Source of the DNA: Sulfurospirillum diekertiae
GTDB lineage: Bacteria; Campylobacterota; Campylobacteria; Campylobacterales; Sulfurospirillaceae
Assembly: GCF_002309535.1 (NCBI RefSeq)
Contig: NZ_CP023275.1
Span: 1,116,001 to 1,180,000, forward strand
DNA: 64,000 bases
Reading direction: 5' to 3'
Shown piece by piece: positions 25,634 through 34,002 of this stretch. Under the pieces are notes generated by a model. That model was not told where the DNA came from and made no database searches. It saw nothing but the letters and a program-made list of their open reading frames with translations. The translations under genes were made by a program, and so were the position numbers. Position 1 is the first letter of the stretch, and the number at the start of each line of letters is the position of its first letter.

Positions 25634-27773
25634 TGTATTCTCCAGATATTTTAATGATAAATTTTGCACCTTTCAACGTATTTGTGACTTGTAAAGAGCC
25701 ATGACAATGCTCTTCAATAATTGCTTTTGACATATAAAGTCCTAATCCTGTACCATTTTTTTGAGCTTTAGTTGAAAAATAAGGATCAAATATTTTACGG
25801 ATATTTTCATCCGGAATTCCCCCAGCGTTATCTTCAATTTCAATGATAAAAAATGAATTTTCCTCATAAGTATTAATCCATATCGTACCATCTTTTAACT
25901 TCTTTTCAAAAATGGCATCTTGTGCATTTTGGATAATATTGATCAAAACTTGCATAATTTGTGTCTCATAAGTGATGATTTCACGAGTTGAACTATTCTT
26001 TACATGTAATGCTATCTGGTGTACTTCCAGGCTTTTGCCAATAATTTTAATTGCTTTCTCAATAATAATGGGAAGAGAGCTTTTCTCACAATGTTGATTC
26101 GGTTTAAAAAAGTTTCTAAAATCATCGACAGTATTGGTTAAGAATTGGACATAACTTTCGATTTTACCAATGGCTGTATTTAAAAATACATCTTGCTCTT
26201 CTCGTCCTTCTTCTGTTGTTAAATCAAATTTATTAAGGCTTTGTTTGAGTCTAATGCTGGCAGTGACAGTGGAAATAGCACCTAAAGGTTGACGCCATTG
26301 ATGGGCTATCATACTGATCATTTCACCCATTTGTGCTAAGCGTGATTGATAAATGAGCATTTTTTGTGTCTCCATATTTTCGATGACACCTTCTTTGATC
26401 TTGCGTTCCATTGAATTATATAACCCTTGCAATTCTTGACTCATTGCCATAAAATTTTCCAACAGAATATTGATTTCCACAATATTGGAGTATTCTATCT
26501 GAGTTGTGACAAGTTTATCTTTAAATTGTTTTGTTGCTTCAATGAGATCGTGCAATGGTGCTAGAATTTGGTGTGAAAATTTATCGGCGCGTGCTAGAAA
26601 TATGTAAAGAAAAATGAGATAAAACAGCGCCATTAAACCTAGTGCGATATATCCGATAAAATTGGTTTTTGCTTTAAGTCTTGTGGTCGTTGCAAGCAAT
26701 GAATCTTGGTCAAGTAAGAGGACCACTTTCCAATGTGTTTCGGGGATGGCATTTTGTGTGATGAGAAAATCAGCATGATGATCATGAAATTCTATCATAG
26801 GACTGTTCTCTTGTAAAATGCGGCCAAGCGACATGGCCAAAAGGTTGGTCTTATTGGTAAAAAGGTTTAAATTATCAGCTTTATGCTCTGTTGGTATTGG
26901 TGTTGACGATTGCATGCCAAGATACGGTTTTAAAGCCTCATTCATCCCTAAAATATTACCATTTTCATCAACTAGCATTGTCATAGAAGTATAGGGGAGT
27001 TTGAGAGAGAGAATATTGCTGATAAGTTGGTCAATCGTCACATCAATACCGACAACACCTTCAAGAAAGTCTTCTTTATATACAGGCGCAATGGCACTGA
27101 TCATCCATCCCTTTCCTGCGGGATCCAAGTAAGTGTTTGTCCAGACTACTTTTTTTTGCGGGTTATGTTTTTCGTCGGCAAGGTAGTAAAAATTATAGGT
27201 AGGAATATCTATATCATGTGCATATTGTCCTAGTGCATCAGGCATAAAAGGACAAAGCCTGTTCATGGAGTCATAACTGTTAAAATAGACTTGGGCGATG
27301 TTGGTATTTGTTTGCAAGACGGCATTGTAAAAAACATCAAGTTTTTCAGTTGCAATGGCCTTTTCTAAACGGTTAGGAGTCTCTTTTTGTATGTTGGAAT
27401 AAAAGAGAGTACAAGAATCTTCATGTTTTTTGGTATTGGTAATAACTCCAGTTTTGGTAAGGCTGTATGTATGGTCTTGAGTGTTTACATGTAAAGGTTC
27501 ATAGGAAGCAAAAAAGTTTTCGTGCTCTTTTTGAAAGAGAAGTGTAATATTTGAAATCATTTTAAATTCATTATTGATAATGGTCGCTGAGCGTTTACTG
27601 ATCTCTTTAATCTGTATTTTTGTCTCTTCAATCAGTGCATTTTTATTTGTTTCATTAACGTAAGCATTGCTCCAAAAATAAGCCAAAAGGAGCATCATTT
27701 CAATAAGGAGTAAAGGGAAAATAATTGATTTAAGATATTCTTTTTTGATAAGTTTGGAAAGAGTATTTTGCAT
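25623..27773 (-). CDS. Sensor histidine kinase with periplasmic Cache-like domain
   Basis: About 716 residues from ATG 27773, eight bases past the stop of the upstream kinase. An N-terminal span (about 12-35), a large periplasmic double-Cache-like sensor (for example GWMISAIAPVYKEDFLEGVVGIDV), a second span near residue 375, a HAMP-like linker, then the kinase core: H-box MISMIAHQWRQPLGAIST, N-box INIIQNAQDA, G1 DNAGGIP and G2 GTGLGLYMSK. Cache sensors usually bind small organic molecules. The core resembles its neighbour at 27781-28998 closely, suggesting tandem duplication with sensor exchange. Confidence 0.9.
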   Translation of the reverse strand: MQNTLSKLIKKEYLKSIIFPLLLIEMMLLLAYFWSNAYVNETNKNALIEETKIQIKEISKRSATIINNEFKMISNITLLFQKEHENFFASYEPLHVNTQDHTYSLTKTGVITNTKKHEDSCTLFYSNIQKETPNRLEKAIATEKLDVFYNAVLQTNTNIAQVYFNSYDSMNRLCPFMPDALGQYAHDIDIPTYNFYYLADEKHNPQKKVVWTNTYLDPAGKGWMISAIAPVYKEDFLEGVVGIDVTIDQLISNILSLKLPYTSMTMLVDENGNILGMNEALKPYLGMQSSTPIPTEHKADNLNLFTNKTNLLAMSLGRILQENSPMIEFHDHHADFLITQNAIPETHWKVVLLLDQDSLLATTTRLKAKTNFIGYIALGLMALFYLIFLYIFLARADKFSHQILAPLHDLIEATKQFKDKLVTTQIEYSNIVEINILLENFMAMSQELQGLYNSMERKIKEGVIENMETQKMLIYQSRLAQMGEMISMIAHQWRQPLGAISTVTASIRLKQSLNKFDLTTEEGREEQDVFLNTAIGKIESYVQFLTNTVDDFRNFFKPNQHCEKSSLPIIIEKAIKIIGKSLEVHQIALHVKNSSTREIITYETQIMQVLINIIQNAQDAIFEKKLKDGTIWINTYEENSFFIIEIEDNAGGIPDENIRKIFDPYFSTKAQKNGTGLGLYMSKAIIEEHCHGSLQVTNTLKGAKFIIKISGEYSDN

Positions 27774-27780
27774 TATAGAA

Positions 27781-28998
27781 TTAACCTTCTTTGAGCTTAA
27801 TGGTAAATTGGGCACCTGTTGGCGTATTGGTTGCTAGTATTTGACCTCCACAATGCTCTTCGATGATCGTTTTTGACATATAGAGTCCCAACCCTGTTCC
27901 ATTTTTTTCTTGTTTCGTAGAAAAATAGGGCTCAAAAATATGAGGTAGAACCGTTGCCGGTATGCCTCCTGCATTATCGGTAATAGAGATGGTTTGCCAT
28001 GCGTCTTCCGTACCAATGGTAATCTGTATATTTGGGTTTATGATCTCTCTTTCTTTGATAACATCTTCCGCATTTTTGAGAATGTTGAGTATTACTTGGG
28101 TGACTTCATTGGCATAGGTAAAAATTTCAGTGGTAGCATGTGTTTGAATATTGATCGTAATGCCATTAATTTCAAGCGCTTTTCCGATGATTTCCAGTGT
28201 TCGGTTGATAAGCTGAGAGAGCGTAATGCTCTCTTTTTGTTTATTGGGTTTGAAAAAGTTACGAAAATCATCAATGGTTCGTGTGAGAAATTGCACATAA
28301 GATTCGATTTTACTCATCGCTTCTTCTAAAAAAGCTTTGCTAGCTTCTTGCCCTTCAATCGTTGAATAGTCAAAACGATTCAGCATGATTTTCAGTTTAA
28401 TAGACGCTGCAACTGTTGAAATAGAACCCAGTGGTTGCCTCCATTGGTGGGCAATCATACTGATCATCTCTCCCATTTGTGCTAAACGAGACTGTTGCAA
28501 GATATGTTTGTCTTTTTCTCTGTTTTTAGCAACTTCTTCTTCAACGCGTCGTTCAAGCGTTTGATTGATTTCAATGAGTTCCAAGTGATTTTTACAGGCG
28601 CAAACAGCGTTTTCAAGTTTTGCTTGAAATAAGGAGATAATCTCTTGAATCAGATCCATTTCAGCTTTGGTTGCATCAAAAATAAAGACAATCCAATCGT
28701 CCATAATCTTTACATGTAAAAGGTATTTGCCATTGGTTTCATTAAAAGTAATGGTGTCATACTGAGTAAGCGATGAAGGTAGCACTAAAAGGTCTTGAAA
28801 CGCTTTTTTACCATAGAAACAGATTTGCTTGTGTTTTTGTGTATGTTTGTCATATTCCCAGTAAATTGAAGCCAATGCTCCAGTCTTGCGTGAAAATACT
28901 TTTAAAAAATGCTCCATCATCTCTGTGAGTTGAAGCGAAGTACCGATGGCGCTGACACATTCAAAGGTAATTAAAAGTTGTTCATTAAGCTGTTGCAT
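27781..28998 (-). CDS. Cytoplasmic sensor histidine kinase, GAF-like N-terminus
   Basis: A 405-residue kinase with no membrane span. Residues 1-130 look like a GAF-type sensor (LLITFECVSAIGTSLQLTEM start, FIFDATKAEM end), followed by a coiled coil (about 140-165) and a catalytic core with H-box MISMIAHQWRQPLGSIST, N-box ILNILKNAEDV, DNAGGIP and GTGLGLYMSK. The core is highly similar to that of the adjacent Cache kinase, including the segment KIESYVQFLT-x-T-x-DDFRNFFKPN. It sits between the FIST sensor gene and the Cache kinase on the same strand. Confidence 0.9.
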   Translation of the reverse strand: MQQLNEQLLITFECVSAIGTSLQLTEMMEHFLKVFSRKTGALASIYWEYDKHTQKHKQICFYGKKAFQDLLVLPSSLTQYDTITFNETNGKYLLHVKIMDDWIVFIFDATKAEMDLIQEIISLFQAKLENAVCACKNHLELIEINQTLERRVEEEVAKNREKDKHILQQSRLAQMGEMISMIAHQWRQPLGSISTVAASIKLKIMLNRFDYSTIEGQEASKAFLEEAMSKIESYVQFLTRTIDDFRNFFKPNKQKESITLSQLINRTLEIIGKALEINGITINIQTHATTEIFTYANEVTQVILNILKNAEDVIKEREIINPNIQITIGTEDAWQTISITDNAGGIPATVLPHIFEPYFSTKQEKNGTGLGLYMSKTIIEEHCGGQILATNTPTGAQFTIKLKEG

Positions 28999-29089
28999 AA
29001 AATACTCCTAAGAGACAAGGTATTCATAAATGTGAGAGGCAAGAATAAAATACCATAAAGATCCTAATACACACAATGTATGACAGTAT

Positions 29090-30142
29090 TTAAAGTGTAC
29101 CCACGACACAGGTATTATTGTAAAATTCGATGCACTCTTGATCGGCATTGGCAATTTCACCAAGACTGAGGATGCCCCAAATCATTGTTTTAGATGGATA
29201 GGCATTGGCAATGGCTTTGATCTCTTTTGAGAAATCTTTATCTAAAAATAAAAAACGAGAAATACAATCAACGAGTAATACGGATTGAATCGACTCATCA
29301 GGGATCTCACAACGTGAAAGTAAAGCGGCATCGTGTGCGGCGCTGATAATCTCCCCTTTTTCTCCTTTAAGAATAGACAAAACAGAATTTGAGTCAAGCT
29401 TCCCCACTAAAACAATATTTTTTCCATTGGTTGTGACAGGTTCTCTGACAATAAAATCTTTCTTATACCGCACAATTCCCAGTGGGTATCGTTGTGAAAT
29501 TTGAAAAAAAGGAGTCGTAGCAAAATCTAAGCCCCCGTCTTTTTCTATGGCTTCTTTATAGACATCAAAGGCATCTTTAAAGTTGATTTTTTCTAGGATA
29601 TTGTCATGGCTATTAGTTGCGATGAACGGTCCAACGAGAGGTTTCCACCCATGTTTGACACCCAATCCAATGGTACTGACAGATGAAAGGATGATGGCAT
29701 TATTGAGGTAATAGCGTTGCATGTCAAAGATAACGGGTTCTTGTATCAGGTTTGATTTTCCTGCGCCGCCACCAATTAATTTTGTATTTTTGGGAATAAG
29801 CGAGTAAAACTCTTCCAAAAACTCATCTATTCGTGCTGAAAATCCATCAAGAATCGCAAAAATAGAGCAGATATTTTGAGGAGGATCGAATCTCGAAAGA
29901 TCACTAATATCAATGATTTGCATGGTTGTCGTAGGGAGGAGCTTTGCTACAATAATGCCTTCAGCAAAACTTTTTCCATTAAAAATAACTCTTGGGAAAA
30001 TAGCACCACATACCTCGACATCTGCCATTTTTTGGATTTCCAAAAAGGGTGTTTCTTCTGCTATCAGTAAAAGATAAGAGCCTTTTTTAAGCACCCTTGG
30101 CAAATCTTCAACTCGCTTAATAAAGGAGATACTTTCAAACAT
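29090..30142 (-). CDS. FIST-domain sensory protein
   Basis: About 350 residues from ATG 30142, which has a GGGAG site six bases upstream; a longer frame from 30184 lacks one. It has the FIST N-domain (IFAILDGFSARIDEFLEEFY, IGGGAGKS near residue 135) and FIST C-domain (PSKTMIWGILSLGEIAN near the end). FIST proteins are predicted cytoplasmic small-ligand sensors, often linked to histidine kinases and thought to bind amino acids or similar molecules. Its place directly upstream of two kinases supports that link. There is no enzymatic motif. Confidence 0.85.
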   Translation of the reverse strand: MFESISFIKRVEDLPRVLKKGSYLLLIAEETPFLEIQKMADVEVCGAIFPRVIFNGKSFAEGIIVAKLLPTTTMQIIDISDLSRFDPPQNICSIFAILDGFSARIDEFLEEFYSLIPKNTKLIGGGAGKSNLIQEPVIFDMQRYYLNNAIILSSVSTIGLGVKHGWKPLVGPFIATNSHDNILEKINFKDAFDVYKEAIEKDGGLDFATTPFFQISQRYPLGIVRYKKDFIVREPVTTNGKNIVLVGKLDSNSVLSILKGEKGEIISAAHDAALLSRCEIPDESIQSVLLVDCISRFLFLDKDFSKEIKAIANAYPSKTMIWGILSLGEIANADQECIEFYNNTCVVGTL

Positions 30143-30224
30143 TCTTTTCTCCCAATGTTTTGTTGAAAGCATTGTATATGACAAGTGTGATAAATGCGTT
30201 GCAAAATCTTTACATGTAAAAAAT

Positions 30225-30704
30225 TTACAGCTTTATTACAGGCTCACAGATGGCTTTAGATGCTTGTATAAGAACAGTCGGCGCTAGGTAAAGTTGCACA
30301 CCTCGAAGCCCTGCGCTGACATAAACTTTCTCGTGCGTGGTGATCGATGTGTCGATAAACGTTGGATAGGCTTTTTTCATCGCAAGGGGCGAACAGCCGC
30401 CACGAATGTATCCTGTAAGTCCTAATAGCTCTTTAACCGCAACGAGTTCACAGCGTTTTACCCCTGCCACTTTGGCTAAGGCTTTGAGGTCAATCTCCTC
30501 AGCGGCAGGAATACATGCTACAATAATATGTTTTGCGTCATCTCTCGCAACCAGTGTTTTAAACACACACGCCGCATCTACCCCAAGTGCATGTGCTGCA
30601 TGTGTCGCACTCAAATCTTCTTCATCCACGTCATACGAAGTCATCTCATACGGCAGTTTGAGCGTATCCAAAAAACGCGCCGCATTGGTCTTTTTTAGGC
30701 TCAT
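30225..30704 (-). CDS. ybaK: Cys-tRNA(Pro)/Cys-tRNA(Cys) deacylase YbaK
   Basis: A 159-residue YbaK protein that hydrolyses Cys-tRNA(Pro) made by prolyl-tRNA synthetase. Key segments are VFKTLVA (conserved Lys near residue 46), the loop YIRGGCSPLAMKKAYPTFID (about 104-123) and SAGLRGVQLYL. Its ATG overlaps the stop of the membrane protein gene 30701-31315, so it is probably co-transcribed with it. A palindrome lies after its stop (30209-30220). Confidence 0.9.
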   Translation of the reverse strand: MSLKKTNAARFLDTLKLPYEMTSYDVDEEDLSATHAAHALGVDAACVFKTLVARDDAKHIIVACIPAAEEIDLKALAKVAGVKRCELVAVKELLGLTGYIRGGCSPLAMKKAYPTFIDTSITTHEKVYVSAGLRGVQLYLAPTVLIQASKAICEPVIKL

Positions 30705-31315
30705 TTTTCAACTTTTCTATAATTTGTTTTGACACCGAAAAGATCGGACTCAATATTTTTATCATCTTTGAGTACAAAGGTAATGCTTGTGTTGATAAGT
30801 GGGTTTATAATACGAATGTTAGAATGATCAATCTTGTAATGTACGATGGTAGTTGCACCCATCATTTGGACTTTGTCCTTAAAAAATTCTATATCGCCTG
30901 TGGGAGGAAAAACATTTTTGCCTTGTGGTTTCCATTTCCCAATGAGAGGATTAGGTGCTTCATACAGTATCATTGCTACAACGACAGAGCCAAGAAGCAC
31001 ACAGGCTACAGTGATGACAATTTTAGGGTGATGTTTGGGATTCCAGTCTCGCTCTTTCATACATTGGCTCATTTTTTTCAAAACCGATTCGCGTGAGATA
31101 TTTTGTTTAGGGGCCGAACGAGGTTCTTTATAGGTATTTTGACGCTCAGATGTGTTCTCTTCCTCTTCTAATTGACGAAAAAATTCATCTTCTTCCTCTT
31201 GATTTAAAGGGTCTTTTAAAACACGTTTTTTCTTTTTAAGCAGTTTATCGGGATCCATATAATCAAGTGTCTCGTCCTCTTTAACTTCAAAAAATTTCAT
31301 AAATTTAGAAAACAT
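30701..31315 (-). CDS. Single-span membrane protein of unknown function
   Basis: I do not recognise this 204-residue protein. Residues 1-110 are charged and probably cytoplasmic; one strong hydrophobic span follows (about residues 117-133), then a domain opening with NPLIGKWKPQGKN. That domain is clearly related to the end of the divergent neighbour 31471-31935 (NPLLGKWRTQ; both finish with a conserved tyrosine/lysine stretch). A TATAAT-type box (31350-31355, read on the minus strand as TGCTATAAT) and an AAGG site define its promoter and start. Confidence 0.7.
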   Translation of the reverse strand: MFSKFMKFFEVKEDETLDYMDPDKLLKKKKRVLKDPLNQEEEDEFFRQLEEEENTSERQNTYKEPRSAPKQNISRESVLKKMSQCMKERDWNPKHHPKIVITVACVLLGSVVVAMILYEAPNPLIGKWKPQGKNVFPPTGDIEFFKDKVQMMGATTIVHYKIDHSNIRIINPLINTSITFVLKDDKNIESDLFGVKTNYRKVEK

Positions 31316-31429
31316 TATGTACCTTATGTGTTAGTCTTTTTGATTAAAAATTATAGCACTAGAACCTTTTAAGGACGATGAGAGAGCTAAAAAAGCTTAC
31401 ATGTAAAATAAAATAAGACCATTTTTAAC

Positions 31430-31440
31430 ATGCTATAATG
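31430..31440 (+). promoter_or_regulatory. Extended -10 promoter
   Basis: TGCTATAAT (31431-31439) lies 31 bp before the ATG at 31471. A mirror-image TGCTATAAT on the minus strand at about 31350-31358 serves the divergent paralogue, and a CTTACATGTAAA palindrome (31396-31407) sits between them. Confidence 0.6.
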
Positions 31441-31470
31441 ATGAGAGTCTAATCAATAATAAGGTGTTGA

Positions 31471-31935
31471 ATGTTTGATGATAAGAAAATCCAAAAAAAA
31501 GATAAATCGAGACAATCACAATCTTTAAAACCAAAAACATTGCGTAGGACAAGGGTATCAAGACCTCGTAAACGCACTCCTCAAAAGCAGGTTCTCAAAA
31601 GTAATTCCTTCGTGTTTAAACTTTTTCTAGGGAGCATTATGGCTGTTGTAATGATACTGGCTCTTAAATATATTATCGAGCCACTTATCAGTCCAAACCC
31701 GTTGCTTGGAAAATGGAGAACACAGACAGTTTTAGGCATTATGGAAATTGAGTTTGATCGAAAGAGTATGTCCTCTTTTGGTACAAAAAATCCTGTAAGT
31801 TATGATGTTGAAGAGAACAAAGTCATTGTATTTGACGACACGATTAAAGTAGGAAATGCTTATAAAATTATTGATCAGAATACGATTTCTACCGAAGCTG
31901 GCGGTTATAAAACAGTGTACAAAAGGGTGAAGTAA
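31471..31935 (+). CDS. Single-span membrane protein, paralogue of 30701-31315
   Basis: A 154-residue protein: very basic cytoplasmic head, one membrane span (about residues 49-67), then a short domain starting NPLLGKWRTQ and ending GGYKTVYKRVK. The domain order, the LGKW motif after the span and the Y-x-K end are shared with the divergent gene upstream. It may be a small lipocalin-like or META-like beta domain, but that is a guess from the G-K-W motif. A good ribosome site (AAGGTG) precedes the ATG. Confidence 0.68.
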   Translation: MFDDKKIQKKDKSRQSQSLKPKTLRRTRVSRPRKRTPQKQVLKSNSFVFKLFLGSIMAVVMILALKYIIEPLISPNPLLGKWRTQTVLGIMEIEFDRKSMSSFGTKNPVSYDVEENKVIVFDDTIKVGNAYKIIDQNTISTEAGGYKTVYKRVK

Positions 31936-32011
31936 TTTTTTTTATAGCCTTCTTGTTCTTATCCAAAGCGATCAATGTGTCAGTGGCTCAAACCTTAATA
32001 AAACAAGCGTG

Positions 32012-32350
32012 TTAAAGAGGTCGTATCACAACGTTAAAGGGCATGTTGTTATGTTTTTGGCTTGATGCTCCATGTATTGTAAAGCTATTTTGCATCTCAT
32101 CAAACTTATATTCTTGATAACGCTGTGAAAATCCTGTATGGTACTGGTGAGAATCTAGCTCTCCTATAGTAATAGTATCCACAAATTCTGGATTATTCAT
32201 ATAAAACGTCACTGTTGCAATCATGGATTCTACAAGGTCATGATTGATATAATAATTTACAGAAAACTTCTCTTTTCCCACGCCGGAATCATAAGCTATT
32301 TCGTTTTTATCTAAAAATGCTTTCATCATTGCAGTTGCTTCATCGCCCAT
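32012..32350 (-). CDS. Hypothetical small protein
   Basis: A 112-residue protein I do not recognise. It has no signal peptide or membrane span, and alternating hydrophobic strands suggest a small alpha/beta fold (for example VESMIATVTFYMNNPEFVD). A strong AGAGGG site six bases before the ATG at 32350 supports it as a real gene. It stands alone between a convergent membrane protein and a hairpin. Confidence 0.6.
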   Translation of the reverse strand: MGDEATAMMKAFLDKNEIAYDSGVGKEKFSVNYYINHDLVESMIATVTFYMNNPEFVDTITIGELDSHQYHTGFSQRYQEYKFDEMQNSFTIHGASSQKHNNMPFNVVIRPL

Positions 32351-32433
32351 TCAATCCCTCTGATCATTCAAATTTATACAATTTTATACTGTCTAATTCG
32401 TATTCTATCTTAAAGATTATGGTTAAGGCAATA

Positions 32434-32469
32434 GGTATATATTCACTTGTAAAACAGGTGAATATATAG
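32434..32469. terminator. Strong hairpin after the nuclease gene
   Basis: TATATATTCAC (32436-32446) and GTGAATATATA (32458-32468) pair perfectly, and the inner bases continue the stem with one wobble to a three-base loop. It lies about 40 bp past the minus-strand nuclease stop. There is no T-run, so it may stabilise an mRNA end instead of terminating alone. The rest of the gap (32351-32509) is AT-rich with nothing else evident. Confidence 0.5.
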
Positions 32470-32509
32470 CCTAAAATAGGTCAATGCGTCATGATCTTAC
32501 GGTTTACTA

Positions 32510-33019
32510 TTATCGGCACAATTTATTCATAACATCATAATTAATTGTCCAAAGACCTTTTTTCTCTTCCTTCGCATTTTTCAAAGCTTTTTCAAGCTCA
32601 CCAGGATAGGCAGCTTTTTTATTAATACAGGCAAAACCATCTTCAATCATTTGTAATGAGTAATCAACACTATTTTTATTTACGGTTGCGAGTATTCGTC
32701 CCGCTTGATCTTTTTTGTCTGACTCAACAATAACCTTGTCGCCTTTTTTAAAAAACTTAGAAGCATAGTCGCTTGCCAACTTTCCTAATTCTTGGATATC
32801 TTTTGCAGGAACACCTAGTTTTTTAGCATCTCTATTTAGCTTTGCATTACTAAATTTTTCCGGTACATCGATGTAGAGGATTCTAACGGTTTCCTCAGAT
32901 TGCCCTAACACCATATGTAGTGTAGAACCATCAGAAATTTTAGTAACAACGCCGGCACTCTCTATGGCAAGAAGCGGAAATGTTGCGAGTAGAGATACTA
33001 TGATGAGTTTTTTATACAT
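32510..33019 (-). CDS. Exported staphylococcal-nuclease-type (thermonuclease) protein
   Basis: About 169 residues from ATG 33019, chosen because AAAGG lies seven bases upstream and the protein then starts with a clean signal peptide (MYKKLIIVSLLATFPLLA). The SNase fold is shown by VRILYIDVPEKF (catalytic Arg, Asp and Glu positions) and DQAGRILATV (second Arg), with a hydrophobic C-terminal QMIEDGFACI helix. It would degrade nucleic acids in the periplasm or outside. The upstream gene on the same strand encodes a small membrane protein. Confidence 0.85.
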   Translation of the reverse strand: MYKKLIIVSLLATFPLLAIESAGVVTKISDGSTLHMVLGQSEETVRILYIDVPEKFSNAKLNRDAKKLGVPAKDIQELGKLASDYASKFFKKGDKVIVESDKKDQAGRILATVNKNSVDYSLQMIEDGFACINKKAAYPGELEKALKNAKEEKKGLWTINYDVMNKLCR

Positions 33020-33029
33020 ATTCATACCT

Positions 33030-33389
33030 TTATTTTTGTTCTTTGTGTGTATTGGCATTTTCGATAGCTTTTTGTGTCTCTTGTTGCATTTCTAATAATT
33101 CACTACTGACGGTTTTTTGAATCGTTGAGAGTGCATCAGATACATTGTTTATTTGGCTGAAATCCATTCCTCTCAGTATGTAAACAAGCATACCAATCAT
33201 AGCTAAATACCATAGAAAATTAGGGATACCAAAGGTGTGATTTTTCTCTTTTTTATCCGTTTTGCTTATAAATTGTCCTAATTCTCTATAGATGTTATTT
33301 TGGGGTTCTTCTTCACTGTTTTGAGACTGAGCATTTTTTTGTGAGTATTGACCTAGCAGATCAAGGGTATTGTTCTCTTTATGAAACAT
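33030..33389 (-). CDS. Small membrane protein of unknown function
   Basis: A 119-residue protein with a polar N-terminus, one hydrophobic span (about residues 58-75, PNFLWYLAMIGMLVYILRG) and a helical charged tail. It is unlike anything I can name. It ends eleven bases before the proposed nuclease start, so the two probably form an operon. An extended -10 box (TGCTATAAT on the minus strand, 33494-33502) lies about 105 bp upstream. Confidence 0.62.
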   Translation of the reverse strand: MFHKENNTLDLLGQYSQKNAQSQNSEEEPQNNIYRELGQFISKTDKKEKNHTFGIPNFLWYLAMIGMLVYILRGMDFSQINNVSDALSTIQKTVSSELLEMQQETQKAIENANTHKEQK

Positions 33390-33669
33390 CGGAAACGCTT
33401 TTTTTCTTTAGTTCTAGACATTGACTCAATAAACGATCATTCATATTTCTGATTTCGTAGTAGATTTGGTTTCATTCTAAAACCATTGGTGAATTATAGC
33501 ACTTTGGTATCAATCTTTTAATTTACTATTTAAATAGATAGATATAATACATTATAACAATGTGGTGAAAATTGAGGAATAGGTAACATTAAACCCAAAA
33601 GAGTTTGTAGAGAAGATTTTATGAATATTGAAAGTGTTTGTGAAGTTTGATTTTAGAAAGAACGGTGGA
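33390..33669. other. AT-rich gap between membrane protein gene and tRNA cluster
   Basis: This 280 bp stretch contains the minus-strand extended -10 box at 33494-33502 and otherwise only short AT-rich runs. I see no gene, RNA or repeat in it. Confidence 0.6.
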
Positions 33670-33740
33670 TGGGGATACAGGATTCGAACCTGTGAATGTC
33701 ACGACCAAAACGTGATGCCTTACCGCTTGGCGAATCCCCA
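33670..33740 (-). tRNA. tRNA-Gln (UUG)
   Basis: Read on the minus strand the 71 bases fold into a complete cloverleaf: acceptor TGGGGAT/ATCCCCA, anticodon stem TCACG/CGTGA with loop TTTTGGT (anticodon TTG), and T-arm ACAGG-TTCGAAT-CCTGT. CCA is not encoded. Gln(UUG) is the expected single glutamine tRNA in this group. Confidence 0.95.
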
Positions 33741-33758
33741 AGAAGATTTAGAAATAAC

Positions 33759-33834
<76 letters not shown>

Positions 33835-33839
33835 ATATT

Positions 33840-33908
33840 TTCTCTAAAGGGAATCGAACCCTGATAACTGGATGAAACCAGCTTCTCTTAGCGCTTGGCG
33901 ATATTCAA
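33840..33908 (-). pseudogene. Decayed tRNA-like locus
   Basis: Just upstream of tRNA-fMet, on the same strand, 69 bases keep clear tRNA parts: a D-arm TCGCCAAGCGCTAAGAGA nearly identical to that of the tRNA-Gln, a stem-loop GCTGG-TTTCAT-CCAGT in the anticodon position, and a T-arm AGGG-TTCGATT-CCCT. But the acceptor pairs at only about four of seven positions and the anticodon loop has six bases in place of seven. It is most simply a tRNA pseudogene; a functional non-canonical tRNA cannot be ruled out. Confidence 0.5.
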
Positions 33909-34002
33909 CCAAGTCGTTAATTGAGGTGAAATTATAGTCATTTTTAATTTGTTTGTCAAGGGTAATTTACTATAATCATTTAAAATCAATTTTGGAGCGA
34001 AA

